DNA from: Acidobacteriota bacterium
GTDB lineage: Bacteria > Acidobacteriota > Terriglobia > Bryobacterales > Bryobacteraceae
DNA: 64,000 bases
NCBI GenBank assembly: GCA_025353165.1
Contig: JANXRE010000024.1
Location: 24,113-88,112, forward strand
Direction: 5' to 3'
Shown: positions 1 through 9,175 of the stretch, in pieces
How positions within the stretch are numbered: the stretch's first letter is position 1
How the letters are laid out: each line of letters begins with the position of its first letter
Program-made: the position numbers and the translations under genes
Notes under the pieces: model-generated
What the model saw: only the letters and a program-made list of their open reading frames with translations
What the model was told of the DNA's origin: nothing
The model's database searches: none

Positions 1-2332
1 GTTCCAGGGTCAGGTTCCAAAGATAGATCACCGGCAACTGAAAGTTCTGGGCGAAAATCTGCGTAAACGCGAGAGGGCCCTGCGGGAATGCCGAGTTCGC
101 GGGAGTGGACTTGCTAATGCCGCCAAAGCTGGAGGGAAAGGGATTGGCCACGCCGGCGCTGCCGTACGGGTCTTGAAAATTCACATCGGTCAGGGAGATG
201 ATGGGCGCGAACGGCGGCACGCCGACCACATCCTGGAAGGCGACGGTATTCGGGATCGCGTAATACAACCCGACGCCGCCGCGGATGCTGGTCTTGCCGT
301 CGTTGGTCAACCGGTATGCGAAGCCAAGGCGAGGCGCAAAGTTCCCAGGCTTGCTTGCGATGGAGGCAGCCGGACAGCCCGCGTCGTGATTGCTTCCGCC
401 AAACAGAAGTCCCAGCGGCGCGTTGGGAAACCTCGTCGATTGCTTTCCAGGCTCAAAGCAGGCGACGCGTCCCTGGCTGTCCTGATAAGGGAACCAGGGA
501 TCCCATCGCAGCCCCATGTTGATCGTGAGCTTGTGTGAGGCGCGCCAGTTATCCTGCACGAACGCGCTCCATTTAATGCCCGTGAAATTCAGGTAGAGGC
601 CGCCACCCTGAATGAACTGCGACACCTGCCCCAACGCGAAATCGGCCATGTTATTTCCCGAAAGGTTATTGCTGAACCCGAACACTCCGTTCTGCTCATA
701 GGTGTTGGCCATCGGCGCGCGGATGCGCAGGGCCTCGCCTCCGAAGTGCAACTCGTGCGCGCCCGCGATGTAAGTTACGTCCTCGCGGTAAGTCTGATCG
801 CCCCGGTTGAACGCGCCGTAGTGGTTGGTCTGGATCGAAAAACCGCCACTCACGCCGACCGAAAGCTCGCAAGGCTTCGTGGTGGCAATGTTCACGCCCG
901 CTTCCGGAAAGCAAAACGGAGCGCCCGACAACGATCCGCCATTCTGCTGATTCCAGCCGAACCAGGAATTGAACAACAGGTGCGGACCCGCCGTGTAAGT
1001 GTGAGTTACAGCCACGTTCTGCACACGTACCTGGTTGCCCGAGCTGTCGGCCTGTAGCAGGTTGGTCTTCGCAAGGAAAGGCTGCTGGTTGAAATTGGTG
1101 AAGAAGTAGCGCACCGAGAGCTGATGCTTTCCGCGGACGTAGTCGCCCTTCACCATGAACTGATCGTCGTGCCAGGTCTGGCTCGGACCGAGATACGTGA
1201 TCTGCTGGCCCGGACCGTTGGGGAGGGGAATCGTCTTCAACAGAAACTGCGATGCTGCATTCATCCGGTTGCCCGGAATCACGTTACCGGCGAAGGGAAC
1301 GTTGTTATTGAGCGGGTCGGTCAATTGCACGCCGGGCAAGAGGTCCGAGAAGTCTCCGGTGCGTTCTGCCGAGGTAGGAACAAAGGCGATGTTCCCCTGC
1401 GGCGCATTCGCGTACCGCGTGCCCTGGTACGTCCCGAAGTAAAACAGGTGGTCTTTCAGGATGGGCCCGCCCACCGCGCCGCCGAACTGATTCCGCTTGA
1501 TCTGGTCGTGCTCGGGCGCGAAGAAATTCCGGGCATTCAAGTCGCCGTTGCGCAGGAATTCGAACACATCGCCATGGATATGGTTCGTTCCCGACTTACT
1601 CACCACGTTCACCACGCCGCCCACCGCGTTCCCATACTCGGCGCTCATGTTCGTGCCTTGCACGCTGAATTCCTGAATAGCATCCGGGTTCGGGAAGGGA
1701 AGATTGGCGTTGATGTAAGTATCGTTGTACGCTACGCCGTCCAGTTGGTAATTGATGCTTTCCGAGAATGTCCCGTTGGTCTTGGCGTATTGTTCGCCGG
1801 GATAGGTTCCGCCCTCGCAGTTCGCGCCGCAGTAGTGCGAGCTGGCGTCCGTCACGCCGGCCGATAGAAACACGAGCTGCTGCACCTGCCGCCCGTCCAG
1901 CGGCAGATCGACGATCTGCCTTTCGGTGACCACTTGGCTCACGGTCGCCGACTCGGTTGTCACCAGCGACGCGTCGCCGGTGACGGCGACCTGCTGCGAG
2001 ATCGCGCCGACGGTGAGCGTCACCGGCTGCGTGGCCGCCTGGTTCACGGTCAGCTGAATTCCCGATTGCACATACGTAGTAAACCCGCCCTTCTCCACCG
2101 TCAGGCGGTACTTGCCGATGGGCAGGCGAGGGAACAGATACTCACCCGCCGAGCCGGACATCACTGTCCGGGTAAAGCCGGTGTCCAGGTTGGCGATGGT
2201 GACCTGGGCCTCCGGAACGGATGCGCCGGACGTATCCCCGACACTGCCGCTGAGGCTCGCCGTAGTAAATTGCGCGGGCAGCGGCAAGGAAATAGCTAGC
2301 AGCCCGATAACGAACGCTGTGAAACGTAGCAT
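1..2332 (-). CDS. Oar-like TonB-dependent receptor, C-terminus cut by window edge
   Basis: Reading from an ATG at 2332 the minus frame stays open to the window edge, about 777 residues. Seen: a hydrophobic signal peptide (about residues 4-20) ending in Ala-Gln; a carboxypeptidase-regulatory-like domain at about 22-105 (ASLSGSVGDTSGASVPEA); a plug region at about 110-250 (YQLDGVAYND, then NMSAEYGNAVGGVV); then alternating beta-barrel sequence that runs off the edge at QLPVIYLWNLTLE. Full-length relatives have about 1000-1200 residues, so roughly the last third is missing. The family forms outer-membrane gated channels for large ligands, usually oligosaccharides or peptides in Acidobacteria; the substrate cannot be read from sequence. 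A GAGAGG stretch lies a few bases before the ATG. Long plus-strand frames over this gene are antisense shadows. Confidence 0.9.
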   Translation of the reverse strand, partial: MLRFTAFVIGLLAISLPLPAQFTTASLSGSVGDTSGASVPEAQVTIANLDTGFTRTVMSGSAGEYLFPRLPIGKYRLTVEKGGFTTYVQSGIQLTVNQAATQPVTLTVGAISQQVAVTGDASLVTTESATVSQVVTERQIVDLPLDGRQVQQLVFLSAGVTDASSHYCGANCEGGTYPGEQYAKTNGTFSESINYQLDGVAYNDTYINANLPFPNPDAIQEFSVQGTNMSAEYGNAVGGVVNVVSKSGTNHIHGDVFEFLRNGDLNARNFFAPEHDQIKRNQFGGAVGGPILKDHLFYFGTYQGTRYANAPQGNIAFVPTSAERTGDFSDLLPGVQLTDPLNNNVPFAGNVIPGNRMNAASQFLLKTIPLPNGPGQQITYLGPSQTWHDDQFMVKGDYVRGKHQLSVRYFFTNFNQQPFLAKTNLLQADSSGNQVRVQNVAVTHTYTAGPHLLFNSWFGWNQQNGGSLSGAPFCFPEAGVNIATTKPCELSVGVSGGFSIQTNHYGAFNRGDQTYREDVTYIAGAHELHFGGEALRIRAPMANTYEQNGVFGFSNNLSGNNMADFALGQVSQFIQGGGLYLNFTGIKWSAFVQDNWRASHKLTINMGLRWDPWFPYQDSQGRVACFEPGKQSTRFPNAPLGLLFGGSNHDAGCPAASIASKPGNFAPRLGFAYRLTNDGKTSIRGGVGLYYAIPNTVAFQDVVGVPPFAPIISLTDVNFQDPYGSAGVANPFPSSFGGISKSTPANSAFPQGPLAFTQIFAQNFQLPVIYLWNLTLE

Positions 2333-2378
2333 ACTCTTAGAACCTCTCGTAAGATCATAGCGTTGCCGGAGGGCGCGT

Positions 2379-3549
2379 GTGGGAATCGAAACGCCAAGGC
2401 GTGTTCGGAGGCTGCTGATTCTGTTGCTGTTCGCGGCCACGGTTCCAGGCATCGCTCAGCAAAACTGCTCAACCCTGCCCCTGTCGAATTCGAAGAGTGC
2501 CACCGAGCAGGTGATGGTGTTTCTCGCGGAATACAATATGGATCGGAGACGGCCTCGCGATTTTGGCCTCCATCCAGGAGAGTCCCCGGATCGACGCAAT
2601 CGGAATGGCTTACACATTGGCCTCCGAGCTCGCCGCCTATTACCTTAAGCAACAGCGCGCCAAAGGAGGTTACGGACCTTGTCTTCTGCCGCGCGCCCGC
2701 GTCCGTACAACCTCCCCAGGGATTTTTATCGCTGGCGATCTTGGGAACTCGGTCCGACATGGATAAATTTCTCGGGAGCGGTTCTCTTCTCTCCGTCGGC
2801 GAGTTGCTGAAGCCTTACCAACCGGGAAACACCGGTATCCTCAATTTTCCGCCCGGCAGGGTGCTGACCGCGCCGCCCGCTGTGGATACCCAAGCACCGC
2901 GACGTGTGACATGGCAGCAAGCGGCGGTGCCAATGTCGATTGCTCCCGTCCTGGCAACAGTATCCGGGATGGTCTTGGACGAGCGCGGGAATCCGGTAGC
3001 GGGCGCGGTGGTATCGCTTACCGCCTCTTCCATTGCGTATACCCAACCGCAAGCGCGAATGACGCTGGCCGACGGAAGTTACCGCTTCATGGATACTCCG
3101 GGCGAGTACTTCATTTCCGCGCGGCTTGGCGGCGACAGGGACAGTGGAAGCCATAAAGTGACATTGACGCCGGGTTCTCCATCGAACCTGAATCTGTCCG
3201 TTCAGCGGGCCAGTGAGGGGGTCTCGCCCGAGCCACCGGCGATCCGCGAGATTTAGAGAATTTCTACGCCGGCCAAATCCTGGAGAGCAGGCGCAACAAT
3301 TTCAGGGGCCGCTGGAACGGCGGGATCGTTTCCCGGCTGGATAGCGGCCGCGTGGACAGAATCCGCTATTTCCCGAACACGTCCACGATCAAGGTCGACA
3401 CCATCGAAGTGTGGTCCCAAACCCGGTTCGACGTGAGAACAGGCAGGAAGATCGGGACGTCTCCCGGAAGGCCGATCCCGCAGACCATCAGCATTCTGCA
3501 AACGCCGAAAGGCTGGTACATCACCGATATTCGGTTCGTCAGAAACTGA
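2379..3549 (+). pseudogene. Frameshifted secreted protein with carboxypeptidase-regulatory-like domain
   Basis: Protein-like sequence moves through several frames. From the ATG at 2379 there is a signal peptide (LLILLLFAATVPGIAQQ). At about 2540 sense continues in the next frame (LAILASIQESPRIDAIGMAY). At about 2660 it moves to the third frame (EVTDLVFCRAPASVQPPQG), which carries a carboxypeptidase-regulatory-like domain at about 2950-3215 (VSGMVLDERGNPVAGAVVSL, DGSYRFMDTPGEYF). After a stop at 3256 a fourth segment from about 3217 to 3549 reads DPRDLENFYAGQILESR and ends WYITDIRFVRN. One original gene of about 390 codons with three indels fits best; separate small genes are less likely because the later pieces lack good starts. 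The 3' end overlaps the convergent receptor gene by 11 bases. The function of the intact protein is unknown. Confidence 0.5.
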
Positions 3550-5845
3550 AGCCCAGCCGGATGTGATAACTGCGCGGCGCCGCGATGGCGCTCCCCGAGA
3601 ACAGACCCGCGAAATTCAGCACGTTCAGACGATCCGTCAGGTTGAGAATCTCGCCTTGCACACGGATCGAACTGGACTCCCCGGTCCGGAATATTCCGCC
3701 TCCCGACAGGTCCACGGAATAGCTGGGGCGGAGCCGGCTGCGATCAAAATTGATCCGTGACACCACGCGCTCGCCGTATTGCGTAATGAGATCCGCGGGA
3801 GCGTCCCCTCCCAGGTCCACTGGAAGCCCGCTCCCATACCAGCTTCGCAGTCCGATCCAATACCGCTTTGCCACCTTCGATCGCAAGGCCGCCGAAATCG
3901 TGTTCCTTTGCACAGTGGATAGGTCGAAGCGTTCCCTGGACGTAAGCGCCAGTGCGGCGTTTTCCAGAATCAGGCCGCCGGTGATCGGAAAAAGCCCCGT
4001 TCCCACCTGGTTGGTATAAGACGCAAATCCCGAGATGGGCCCCCAGCCTGGGACTTCGATTTTGGTCTCGAAGCCCTTGATCTCGGCGCTATAGTTCGAC
4101 GTCGGGAAGCTGATCCCGGTGTTCAGAAGGAAGCTATCGTCCGGCCAGTTTCGGAGGTCGCGCCGGAAATAGGCGGCATCTATGCGCATGCGCGAGGCGA
4201 GTGTCCGCGAGAACCCTCCCTCCCAGAAATTCCCGCGAGCGGCGGGCACCGGCAAGCCGGTTGTGCCCCGCGTGAGGCCCAGCGCGGCGGCGGAGCTCGA
4301 GACCAGCAGATTCTGTATCGGAGGCGGTTGGAAAACCCTGTCGTACGACCCGCGCAACATCAACTTCGCGAACGGCCAGTAGAACGAAAGGCCGGCTCGC
4401 GGGCTCCAGGCCTGCTCGTCCACCAGCAGCCGGTAGTGGTCGTAGCGCATGCCGAGGCTCACCGTCAGGTTCTTCAGCCGGTAAAGATCCTGCACGAAAA
4501 ACGATTGCTCGCGGCTTTGCCGCCGGTCGCTAAACAGGAACGCGCGGGGAACGGACGGATCGAAGTAACCCGGGTCCATGATCGCGTAACCGAATTGCTC
4601 CCGAACCACCGTGAACACGGCTTCCGCTCCGGTCTTAAACTCGTGCCGGCCATGGTGCGCCGTCACGGCGCCCTTCAGGTATGTCTCGCGGAAGCCGCGG
4701 TCCTGATTCGCCGTGACGGGCGTTGACAGAGGGTTCGACTGCAGTCCCGCCGAGAGATCTCGAACCATCGCGCGGATATCGGCCAGTAGGCTCGGCGAAA
4801 TAATTCGCTGGTATGAGATCTGTCCCATCGTCTCCTGTGCGCCCCGGTCCTGCCGCTGGCCCGCCTCCTGCTGGACCAGTTCGTTTGGCGCCAGAAACTG
4901 CGTGCGGCTTCGCGAGAAGCCGACCCGCAAGCGATCGCGCTCCGTGAAGTCATGTTCGAGCTGCACCGTCTCGCCGGTTTCCGCCCCGTGATTCGTGTAG
5001 TTCTCTTCGACCGGGGGGTCCAGGTAACGATCCGTCGCACTGTACCGCCCGCTGAGGCCGAACGATGTTGCGCCCCGCGCGTAATTGGTGGCCAGGTATC
5101 CGCCGCCCGTATCGAAACTCCCGCCCTCGGCCGCCCCTTCCCCGTGCCAACCGGCCGCGAAGTCCCGTTTGGTGTCCACTTCGACGATGCCGCCGAGGCG
5201 GCGTCCGTACTCCGCCGGGAACCCGGAAGTGAGGATGTTCATCGACGCGAAATTCTCGACATTCAGTTCCGGGGCGAAGGCCGGGCTGCGAACGTCGGTG
5301 ATCGGGAATCCGTCGATCAGGTACTGAGTGCCGCCGTCCACGCCTCGAGGGTGCACCACGCCACTGCCCTCCTGGACCCATCCCGGCTGCTGTAGGACCA
5401 GGTCGAGCACCGTTCTACCGGGGAACGAGATCGGCCGCTTCTGCAGTTCATCGGCCCCGATGTAGTTCCGTGAACCCGGCTCGCGCGGGTCCGTCAGCGT
5501 TGCGGAAACGTCGACGCTGGATGACATGGCGGCGAGGGACAGCGTGAACTTCTCCTCGCGGGGGAATTGCGACTCGATGGTCACCAGTCGGGATGCCGGC
5601 GCGAAACCGCTGCGTTGTACCTGGACTCGGTAGCGCCCGAACGGAAGGCCTTTGAACATCTGCCTCCCGGAGAGATCGGTGTTCAGGGTTTGAAGAGTTT
5701 GCGAACTCCGGCTACTCAGTTCGACAGTTGCCTCGACGGGAGAGCCGGAGGCATCGACCACCAGCAGCCGGAGTTCTCCCTGAAACACTTGGGCCAGACA
5801 CGCCGTGCCCGCCAGGAGGAGGTGAATGGCAAGATATTTCCGCAT
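3539..5845 (-). CDS. TonB-dependent receptor with N-terminal carboxypeptidase-regulatory-like domain
   Basis: A 768-residue outer-membrane receptor. Seen: signal peptide (LAIHLLLAGTACLAQ); regulatory-like beta-sandwich at about 20-105 (LRLLVVDASGSPVEATVEL); plug domain at about 125-230 (GGTQYLIDGFPITDVRSPAF and TSGFPAEYGRRLGG); a 22-strand-type barrel ending in the aromatic terminus SYHIRLGFSF. It is shorter than the Oar-like receptors at 1-2332 and 35631-39017 and is closer in length to ordinary siderophore or carbohydrate receptors with an added N-terminal domain. Family role: energised uptake across the outer membrane, driven by TonB-ExbBD. It lies 57 bases downstream of a beta-propeller gene and a DUF1080-like gene on the same strand, so the three may be one transcript that binds and imports a polymer breakdown product. 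The substrate is unknown. Confidence 0.9.
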   Translation of the reverse strand: MRKYLAIHLLLAGTACLAQVFQGELRLLVVDASGSPVEATVELSSRSSQTLQTLNTDLSGRQMFKGLPFGRYRVQVQRSGFAPASRLVTIESQFPREEKFTLSLAAMSSSVDVSATLTDPREPGSRNYIGADELQKRPISFPGRTVLDLVLQQPGWVQEGSGVVHPRGVDGGTQYLIDGFPITDVRSPAFAPELNVENFASMNILTSGFPAEYGRRLGGIVEVDTKRDFAAGWHGEGAAEGGSFDTGGGYLATNYARGATSFGLSGRYSATDRYLDPPVEENYTNHGAETGETVQLEHDFTERDRLRVGFSRSRTQFLAPNELVQQEAGQRQDRGAQETMGQISYQRIISPSLLADIRAMVRDLSAGLQSNPLSTPVTANQDRGFRETYLKGAVTAHHGRHEFKTGAEAVFTVVREQFGYAIMDPGYFDPSVPRAFLFSDRRQSREQSFFVQDLYRLKNLTVSLGMRYDHYRLLVDEQAWSPRAGLSFYWPFAKLMLRGSYDRVFQPPPIQNLLVSSSAAALGLTRGTTGLPVPAARGNFWEGGFSRTLASRMRIDAAYFRRDLRNWPDDSFLLNTGISFPTSNYSAEIKGFETKIEVPGWGPISGFASYTNQVGTGLFPITGGLILENAALALTSRERFDLSTVQRNTISAALRSKVAKRYWIGLRSWYGSGLPVDLGGDAPADLITQYGERVVSRINFDRSRLRPSYSVDLSGGGIFRTGESSSIRVQGEILNLTDRLNVLNFAGLFSGSAIAAPRSYHIRLGFSF

Positions 5846-5902
5846 TGCGTCGGCAGCGCTTGGTCCGAGGGAATGCTCCCAGGATACTTCAAAATCCGGA
5901 GC

Positions 5903-6877
5903 CTACCTAGTCTCGTAGACAAGAATCCCAGCGGGCTGTTCACCCCGATGAGGGACGGCAACCAACAGTTCTCCCCACTCCGGAACAAACAGTCCGGTCC
6001 GCGCGCCCGCGGCGGTCGCGTAGTGTCCAATGCGGTTGTAACGATCGGCGTCCTTTTGCTCGAAAACATCGACGAAGCCGGCGCCGCCAATCACGTAGAC
6101 CCGGCTTCGGGCTGCGTCGTAAAAGAGATCGTCCGTGTCACCGGCGATCTCCACCGATGCGGTCTGCTTCCCCGTCTCTATATCGATCACCAGCATCCGA
6201 GTCGGCGCACGGCATCCGGTAAACAAGCGGTGGTGAGCCTCATCGAGCGCCATGGGGTAGTTCTTCAGTGCGGACGTGACGGGCCACTTGGCAAGCAGGG
6301 TGTTCTTCGCCAGATCGGCGACCTGTATCTCTTTCCGGTCCGGCACATTCACGAACACGCGAGTTCCGGTCTTCTCAAGCTGGAAGGACTCCGGGTGCGC
6401 GTCGAGGGCAATCTCGCCGGTCTTCTTCCCGTTCGAGTCCAGGAAGCCGAGCGCGCCGTCTCCGTAGCCCACAATAATCCCGTGGCTGCGCGAGTCATAC
6501 CGGATGTTATCCGCATCGCCTGAGAACTTGACCGTCGTGACGAGCTGGAAGGTGCTGCCATCAAAGATCTTCGTGGCGCCGTCCTGCGCGCAGGCGACGA
6601 AGAGACGATTCGTGGCCGGCTCGTAGAACACCCCTTGCGGTTCCGCCAGATCTGAAATCGTCCGGAGATGCTTTCCGGTCCGTAGGTCGAGTACTTCAAC
6701 GGTATGGTTACCGAGGGCCGAGACGAAGATCCGCCGCCCTTTCAAGTCCACGCTGAAATGGTCGATCCGGTTGTTCACATGCGGAAGATCGATGCGGCTT
6801 TTCAGCGACAGGCCAAGCGAGTCCTGACCGCTGGCGATCGCGGCCAGGGTGAATAATGCGGTAATGGCGTATTTCAT
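5903..6877 (-). CDS. Secreted YncE-like beta-propeller protein
   Basis: 324 residues with a signal peptide (MKYAITALFTLAAIASGQ). Repeated propeller blades are visible: GRRIFVSALGNHTVEVLDL, NRLFVACAQDGATKIFDG, GYGDGALGFLDSNGK, TRVFVNVPDRKEIQVADL, HRLFTGCRAPTRMLVIDI and SRVYVIGGAGFVDVFEQ. This is the YVTN/YncE arrangement of about 40-45 residues per blade, giving a seven-bladed propeller. Such proteins are periplasmic and non-enzymatic as far as known, acting as binding or surface proteins. The start is supported by the signal peptide; the upstream GGGAAAA is only a weak ribosome site. It begins 16 bases after the stop of the DUF1080-like gene, so co-transcription is likely. No catalytic residues are recognised. 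Confidence 0.85.
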   Translation of the reverse strand: MKYAITALFTLAAIASGQDSLGLSLKSRIDLPHVNNRIDHFSVDLKGRRIFVSALGNHTVEVLDLRTGKHLRTISDLAEPQGVFYEPATNRLFVACAQDGATKIFDGSTFQLVTTVKFSGDADNIRYDSRSHGIIVGYGDGALGFLDSNGKKTGEIALDAHPESFQLEKTGTRVFVNVPDRKEIQVADLAKNTLLAKWPVTSALKNYPMALDEAHHRLFTGCRAPTRMLVIDIETGKQTASVEIAGDTDDLFYDAARSRVYVIGGAGFVDVFEQKDADRYNRIGHYATAAGARTGLFVPEWGELLVAVPHRGEQPAGILVYETR

Positions 6878-6893
6878 GAGGTTTTCCCGAATC

Positions 6894-7544
6894 TCACCTT
6901 TCCCTCAGCTCGAAGTCGTCGAAGTAGATGACGCTGTCCGCCTTCGTCCAGAGACCGGCCTTCCCGGATTCGCGGAAGGTGGAATCCTCGACATCGAACA
7001 GTTTTTCGCCGTTGAAATAGACCGTGAACAGCGGACCATTGAAAGTGACCCGAAGAGTGTTCCAGGTCTTTGCCGGCACCTTGCGCTTCATACCATACGT
7101 ACCGGACGGCGTGCCCTTCGGGGCGATGGAACTGCGACGTCCGTTTTGCACCTTGTAGAGGACGACATTGTCCTCCAGCGCATTGGCGCGAACGACGTAG
7201 TAATTATTGGGGTCGCGGTACCGCCAGACGAGACCGGCGCCCTGATCGACTTTGCCCGAGATCGCCTTGATTTTCACGGTGAGCTCGCCGTTCTGGAAGT
7301 TGGCTGTATCCAGGATGGCCAGCGGGAAGCGTCCATCGGTAGGGTCGCTTGAGGTCTGTGCCAGCACATTCGGTTTGCTGGGTGCGCTGGGATCCTTCAG
7401 CACCTCCCATTTTGGCGCGCCACCCGTGTGGGTCATGGCTACCGTCCAGCCGGGCGGCGCGGAGCCCGGTTGCGCGGAATCGAAATTGATGACCTCGGCC
7501 GCCGCGATGACAGGCAGGACGAGAAGCGTAAGCAGTAGTTTCAT
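6894..7544 (-). CDS. Secreted DUF1080-like (concanavalin-fold) protein
   Basis: 216 residues with a signal peptide (LLLTLLVLPVIAAAEV), then a single jelly-roll domain. Diagnostic stretches are INFDSAQPGSAPPGWTVAM near the N-terminus, GAGLVWRYRDPNNYYVVRAN in the middle and VYFNGEKLFDVEDSTFRESG followed by KAGLWTKADSVIYFDDFEL at the end. This pattern matches the laminin-G/glucanase-like fold of the DUF1080 family, which binds or acts on glycans outside the cytoplasm; no catalytic pair can be assigned. A strong AAGGAGGA ribosome site lies 6-7 bases before the ATG, the best in this part of the window, so this is probably the first gene of a transcript that continues into the propeller gene and perhaps the TonB receptor. 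Confidence 0.8.
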   Translation of the reverse strand: MKLLLTLLVLPVIAAAEVINFDSAQPGSAPPGWTVAMTHTGGAPKWEVLKDPSAPSKPNVLAQTSSDPTDGRFPLAILDTANFQNGELTVKIKAISGKVDQGAGLVWRYRDPNNYYVVRANALEDNVVLYKVQNGRRSSIAPKGTPSGTYGMKRKVPAKTWNTLRVTFNGPLFTVYFNGEKLFDVEDSTFRESGKAGLWTKADSVIYFDDFELRER

Positions 7545-7624
7545 GGAAGTCCTCCTTCAATCAATATAGAGCCGGATACGGGCGGACGAGCCTGAATTGT
7601 GCTTAACATTTTCTGACAGGAAAT

Positions 7625-8087
7625 TCAGGCTTGCGCCGGCGAACCTTCAGGTTGGCCTCCGCAATCGCCGCTCCGGGCTTTGTTCAGGAGCTCGATCATC
7701 GCGGCGGGAGTGACAATCCGGGTGGATTTGTGCTGTTTCAGGGAAAGGAGTTCTTTGTAGCCGGTCACAAGAAACTCACATTGGCTGGCTTCAGCCAGCG
7801 CGAGCAGGTAGCTGTCCTTGGGGTCCGGCGCGAAAGGGACGGCGGACAGGTCCTGGCAGAACAAAGAGAAGTCCCGAATGCCCGCGGCGAGCAGTTCGGC
7901 CACACTTGCGCGAAGTCTCGCACGGAAGAACGGATGGCCGGCGACGTCGCGGAGTTCCGCAATGAGCGTATCGCAGGCGACGAGCGTGAACGTCTTGCGC
8001 TCCCAAGCGTCGAGGAGCTTGGCTGGCGCGCCCCGGGGGCGAGAGAAGAGCGGACAGCAGGATGTTGGTGTCGAGGATAAGGCGCAT
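7625..8087 (-). pseudogene. PIN-domain toxin (TIGR00305-like), single frameshift and altered active site
   Basis: The ATG at 8087 opens a PIN domain (MRLILDTNILLSALLSPPG, with the first catalytic Asp). The frame breaks in a C5G4 run at 8031-8039; removing one base restores PAKLLDAWERKTFTLVACD and IAELRDVAGHPFFRAR, through DPKDSYLLALAEASQCEFL, to the stop at 7625. The restored protein is about 154 residues, normal for PIN toxins paired with small antitoxins. The usual late motif TGDKELL reads TGYKELL, so one acidic metal ligand is replaced by Tyr. PIN toxins are magnesium-dependent ribonucleases; frameshift plus lost Asp argue for an inactive gene, although the frameshift alone could be an assembly error. 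Its start overlaps the stop of a small upstream frame (TGATG). Confidence 0.7.
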
Positions 8088-8239
8088 CAGGGCCGTTCGG
8101 CTCGCTTCCGGTACTGCTTGGCCCGGACGTCTTCGACGGCCTCGTCAATCATTTTCTGGAGCTCGTCCGGGAGGAGGAGAGCGCGCGACCTTGAGATATA
8201 AGGACTTGAGGTATAAGGAATAGAGGCGCTTACCCGCAA
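8087..8239 (-). CDS. Putative small antitoxin partner of the PIN toxin
   Basis: A 50-codon minus frame ends LLLPDELQKMIDEAVEDVRA plus a basic tail (KQYRKRAERP) and stops at 8087-8089, one base inside the PIN start codon (TGATG). This layout, a short charged helical protein overlapping a PIN gene, is typical of type II antitoxins. The start is unsure: TTG at 8239 is the nearest candidate and no ribosome site is obvious. The first 20 residues (SIPYTSSPYISRSR) are coded by a 15-bp tandem repeat, so this part may be a promoter region and the true start may be missing. Recognised by position and character only. Confidence 0.4.
   Translation of the reverse strand: MRVSASIPYTSSPYISRSRALLLPDELQKMIDEAVEDVRAKQYRKRAERP
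8190..8219. repeat. Tandem 15-bp direct repeat
   Basis: Two adjacent copies differ at one base: CTTGAGATATAAGGA (8190-8204) and CTTGAGGTATAAGGA (8205-8219). They lie 33-62 bases before the start of the DUF1259 gene and within the upstream part of the small antitoxin frame. They could be an operator for either gene, or simple slippage. Confidence 0.6.
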
Positions 8240-8251
8240 GCGCTCCGGCTT

Positions 8252-9175
8252 ATGAAAAACCTCAGCCTCATCGGATTCCTATTCATCACCGGCCTCTCCG
8301 CCGTGGCCCAAGACATCCCGTCTGACTATCAAGAGGTCCTCAAAATCCTCGGAAAGCGCGGCGATTTCAAGGACAACGTCCTTAAAGTAGGGATCCCGCG
8401 AAGCGACGTGACGGTGATTATCGACGGCATCGCGACTCCCACGCCATTCGGCTTTGGCGGTTGGCTCGCCATGACCAAGGGCAACGGCGGCGCCGATGTG
8501 ATGATGGGCGATCTGGTCCTGTTGGAAGACGAAGTGAATCCGGCCATGTCGGCGCTGCTCGACAGCGGCTTGGAGGTGACCGCTCTTCACAACCATTTCT
8601 TCTTCGAGAGCCCCCGGATGTTCTACATGCACGTCCACGGTCACGGAAATGCTGCCAGCCTCGCCAAAATGGCCAAGCCCGCTCTGGACCTGATCGGCAA
8701 GAAGTCGCCGCAACATCAAAGTTCCGTGTCAGGCGGCACTTCGAAGGTTTCCGCGGGCCAGCTCGATACGGCCGGGATCGCCAAGCTGGTTGGCCACGAA
8801 GGCGAGCAGACCGGACCGGTGTACAAGATTACGATCGGACGGCCGGACATCGACCTGCGCGAGTCGGGCGCGGTCATAAACGCCCGCATGGGCCTCAACA
8901 CCTGGGCGGCCTTCTTCGGAACCGACGCGAACGCCGAGATCGCCGGTGACGTGGCCATGCTGCCTCACGAGGTGACGCCGGTCCTGAAGGCGCTCCGGGC
9001 CAACGGCCTGAGCGTCGTCGCGATTCACAACCATATGACCGGCGGAGATCCGGCGGTCTATTTTCTGCACTACTGGGGCACGGGCCCCGCGGAAAAGCTT
9101 GCGAACGGATTCAAGGCAGCCCTAAATGAAACGGGCAAAGGGCACCATGAAATGGATCACGCGGGAGCGCGCTAA
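8252..9175 (+). CDS. Secreted DUF1259 (LppY/LpqO-type) protein
   Basis: 307 residues with a signal peptide (LIGFLFITGLSAVAQ). Two copies of the DUF1259 repeat are visible. The first (about 25-145) contains LLDSGLEVTALHNHFFFESP and YMHVHGHG; the second (about 165-300) contains LRANGLSVVAIHNHMTGGDP and YFLHYWGTGPAEKLA. The conserved HNH and late His residues of each half are present. DUF1259 proteins are found as lipoproteins in mycobacteria and as exported proteins elsewhere; the biochemical role is not established. The gene overlaps a 35-codon frame by 29 bases and starts a chain of overlapping genes (MFS transporter, CBM9/DUF5916 protein), so it probably heads an operon. A tandem 15-bp repeat lies just upstream. 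Confidence 0.85.
   Translation: MKNLSLIGFLFITGLSAVAQDIPSDYQEVLKILGKRGDFKDNVLKVGIPRSDVTVIIDGIATPTPFGFGGWLAMTKGNGGADVMMGDLVLLEDEVNPAMSALLDSGLEVTALHNHFFFESPRMFYMHVHGHGNAASLAKMAKPALDLIGKKSPQHQSSVSGGTSKVSAGQLDTAGIAKLVGHEGEQTGPVYKITIGRPDIDLRESGAVINARMGLNTWAAFFGTDANAEIAGDVAMLPHEVTPVLKALRANGLSVVAIHNHMTGGDPAVYFLHYWGTGPAEKLANGFKAALNETGKGHHEMDHAGAR

Noticed and set aside
1124..1867. Long plus-strand frame of 247 codons
   Set aside because: It is antisense to the TonB receptor, whose own frame gives clear family motifs; the plus translation is rich in Arg, His and Val with no domain, as expected of a high-GC shadow.
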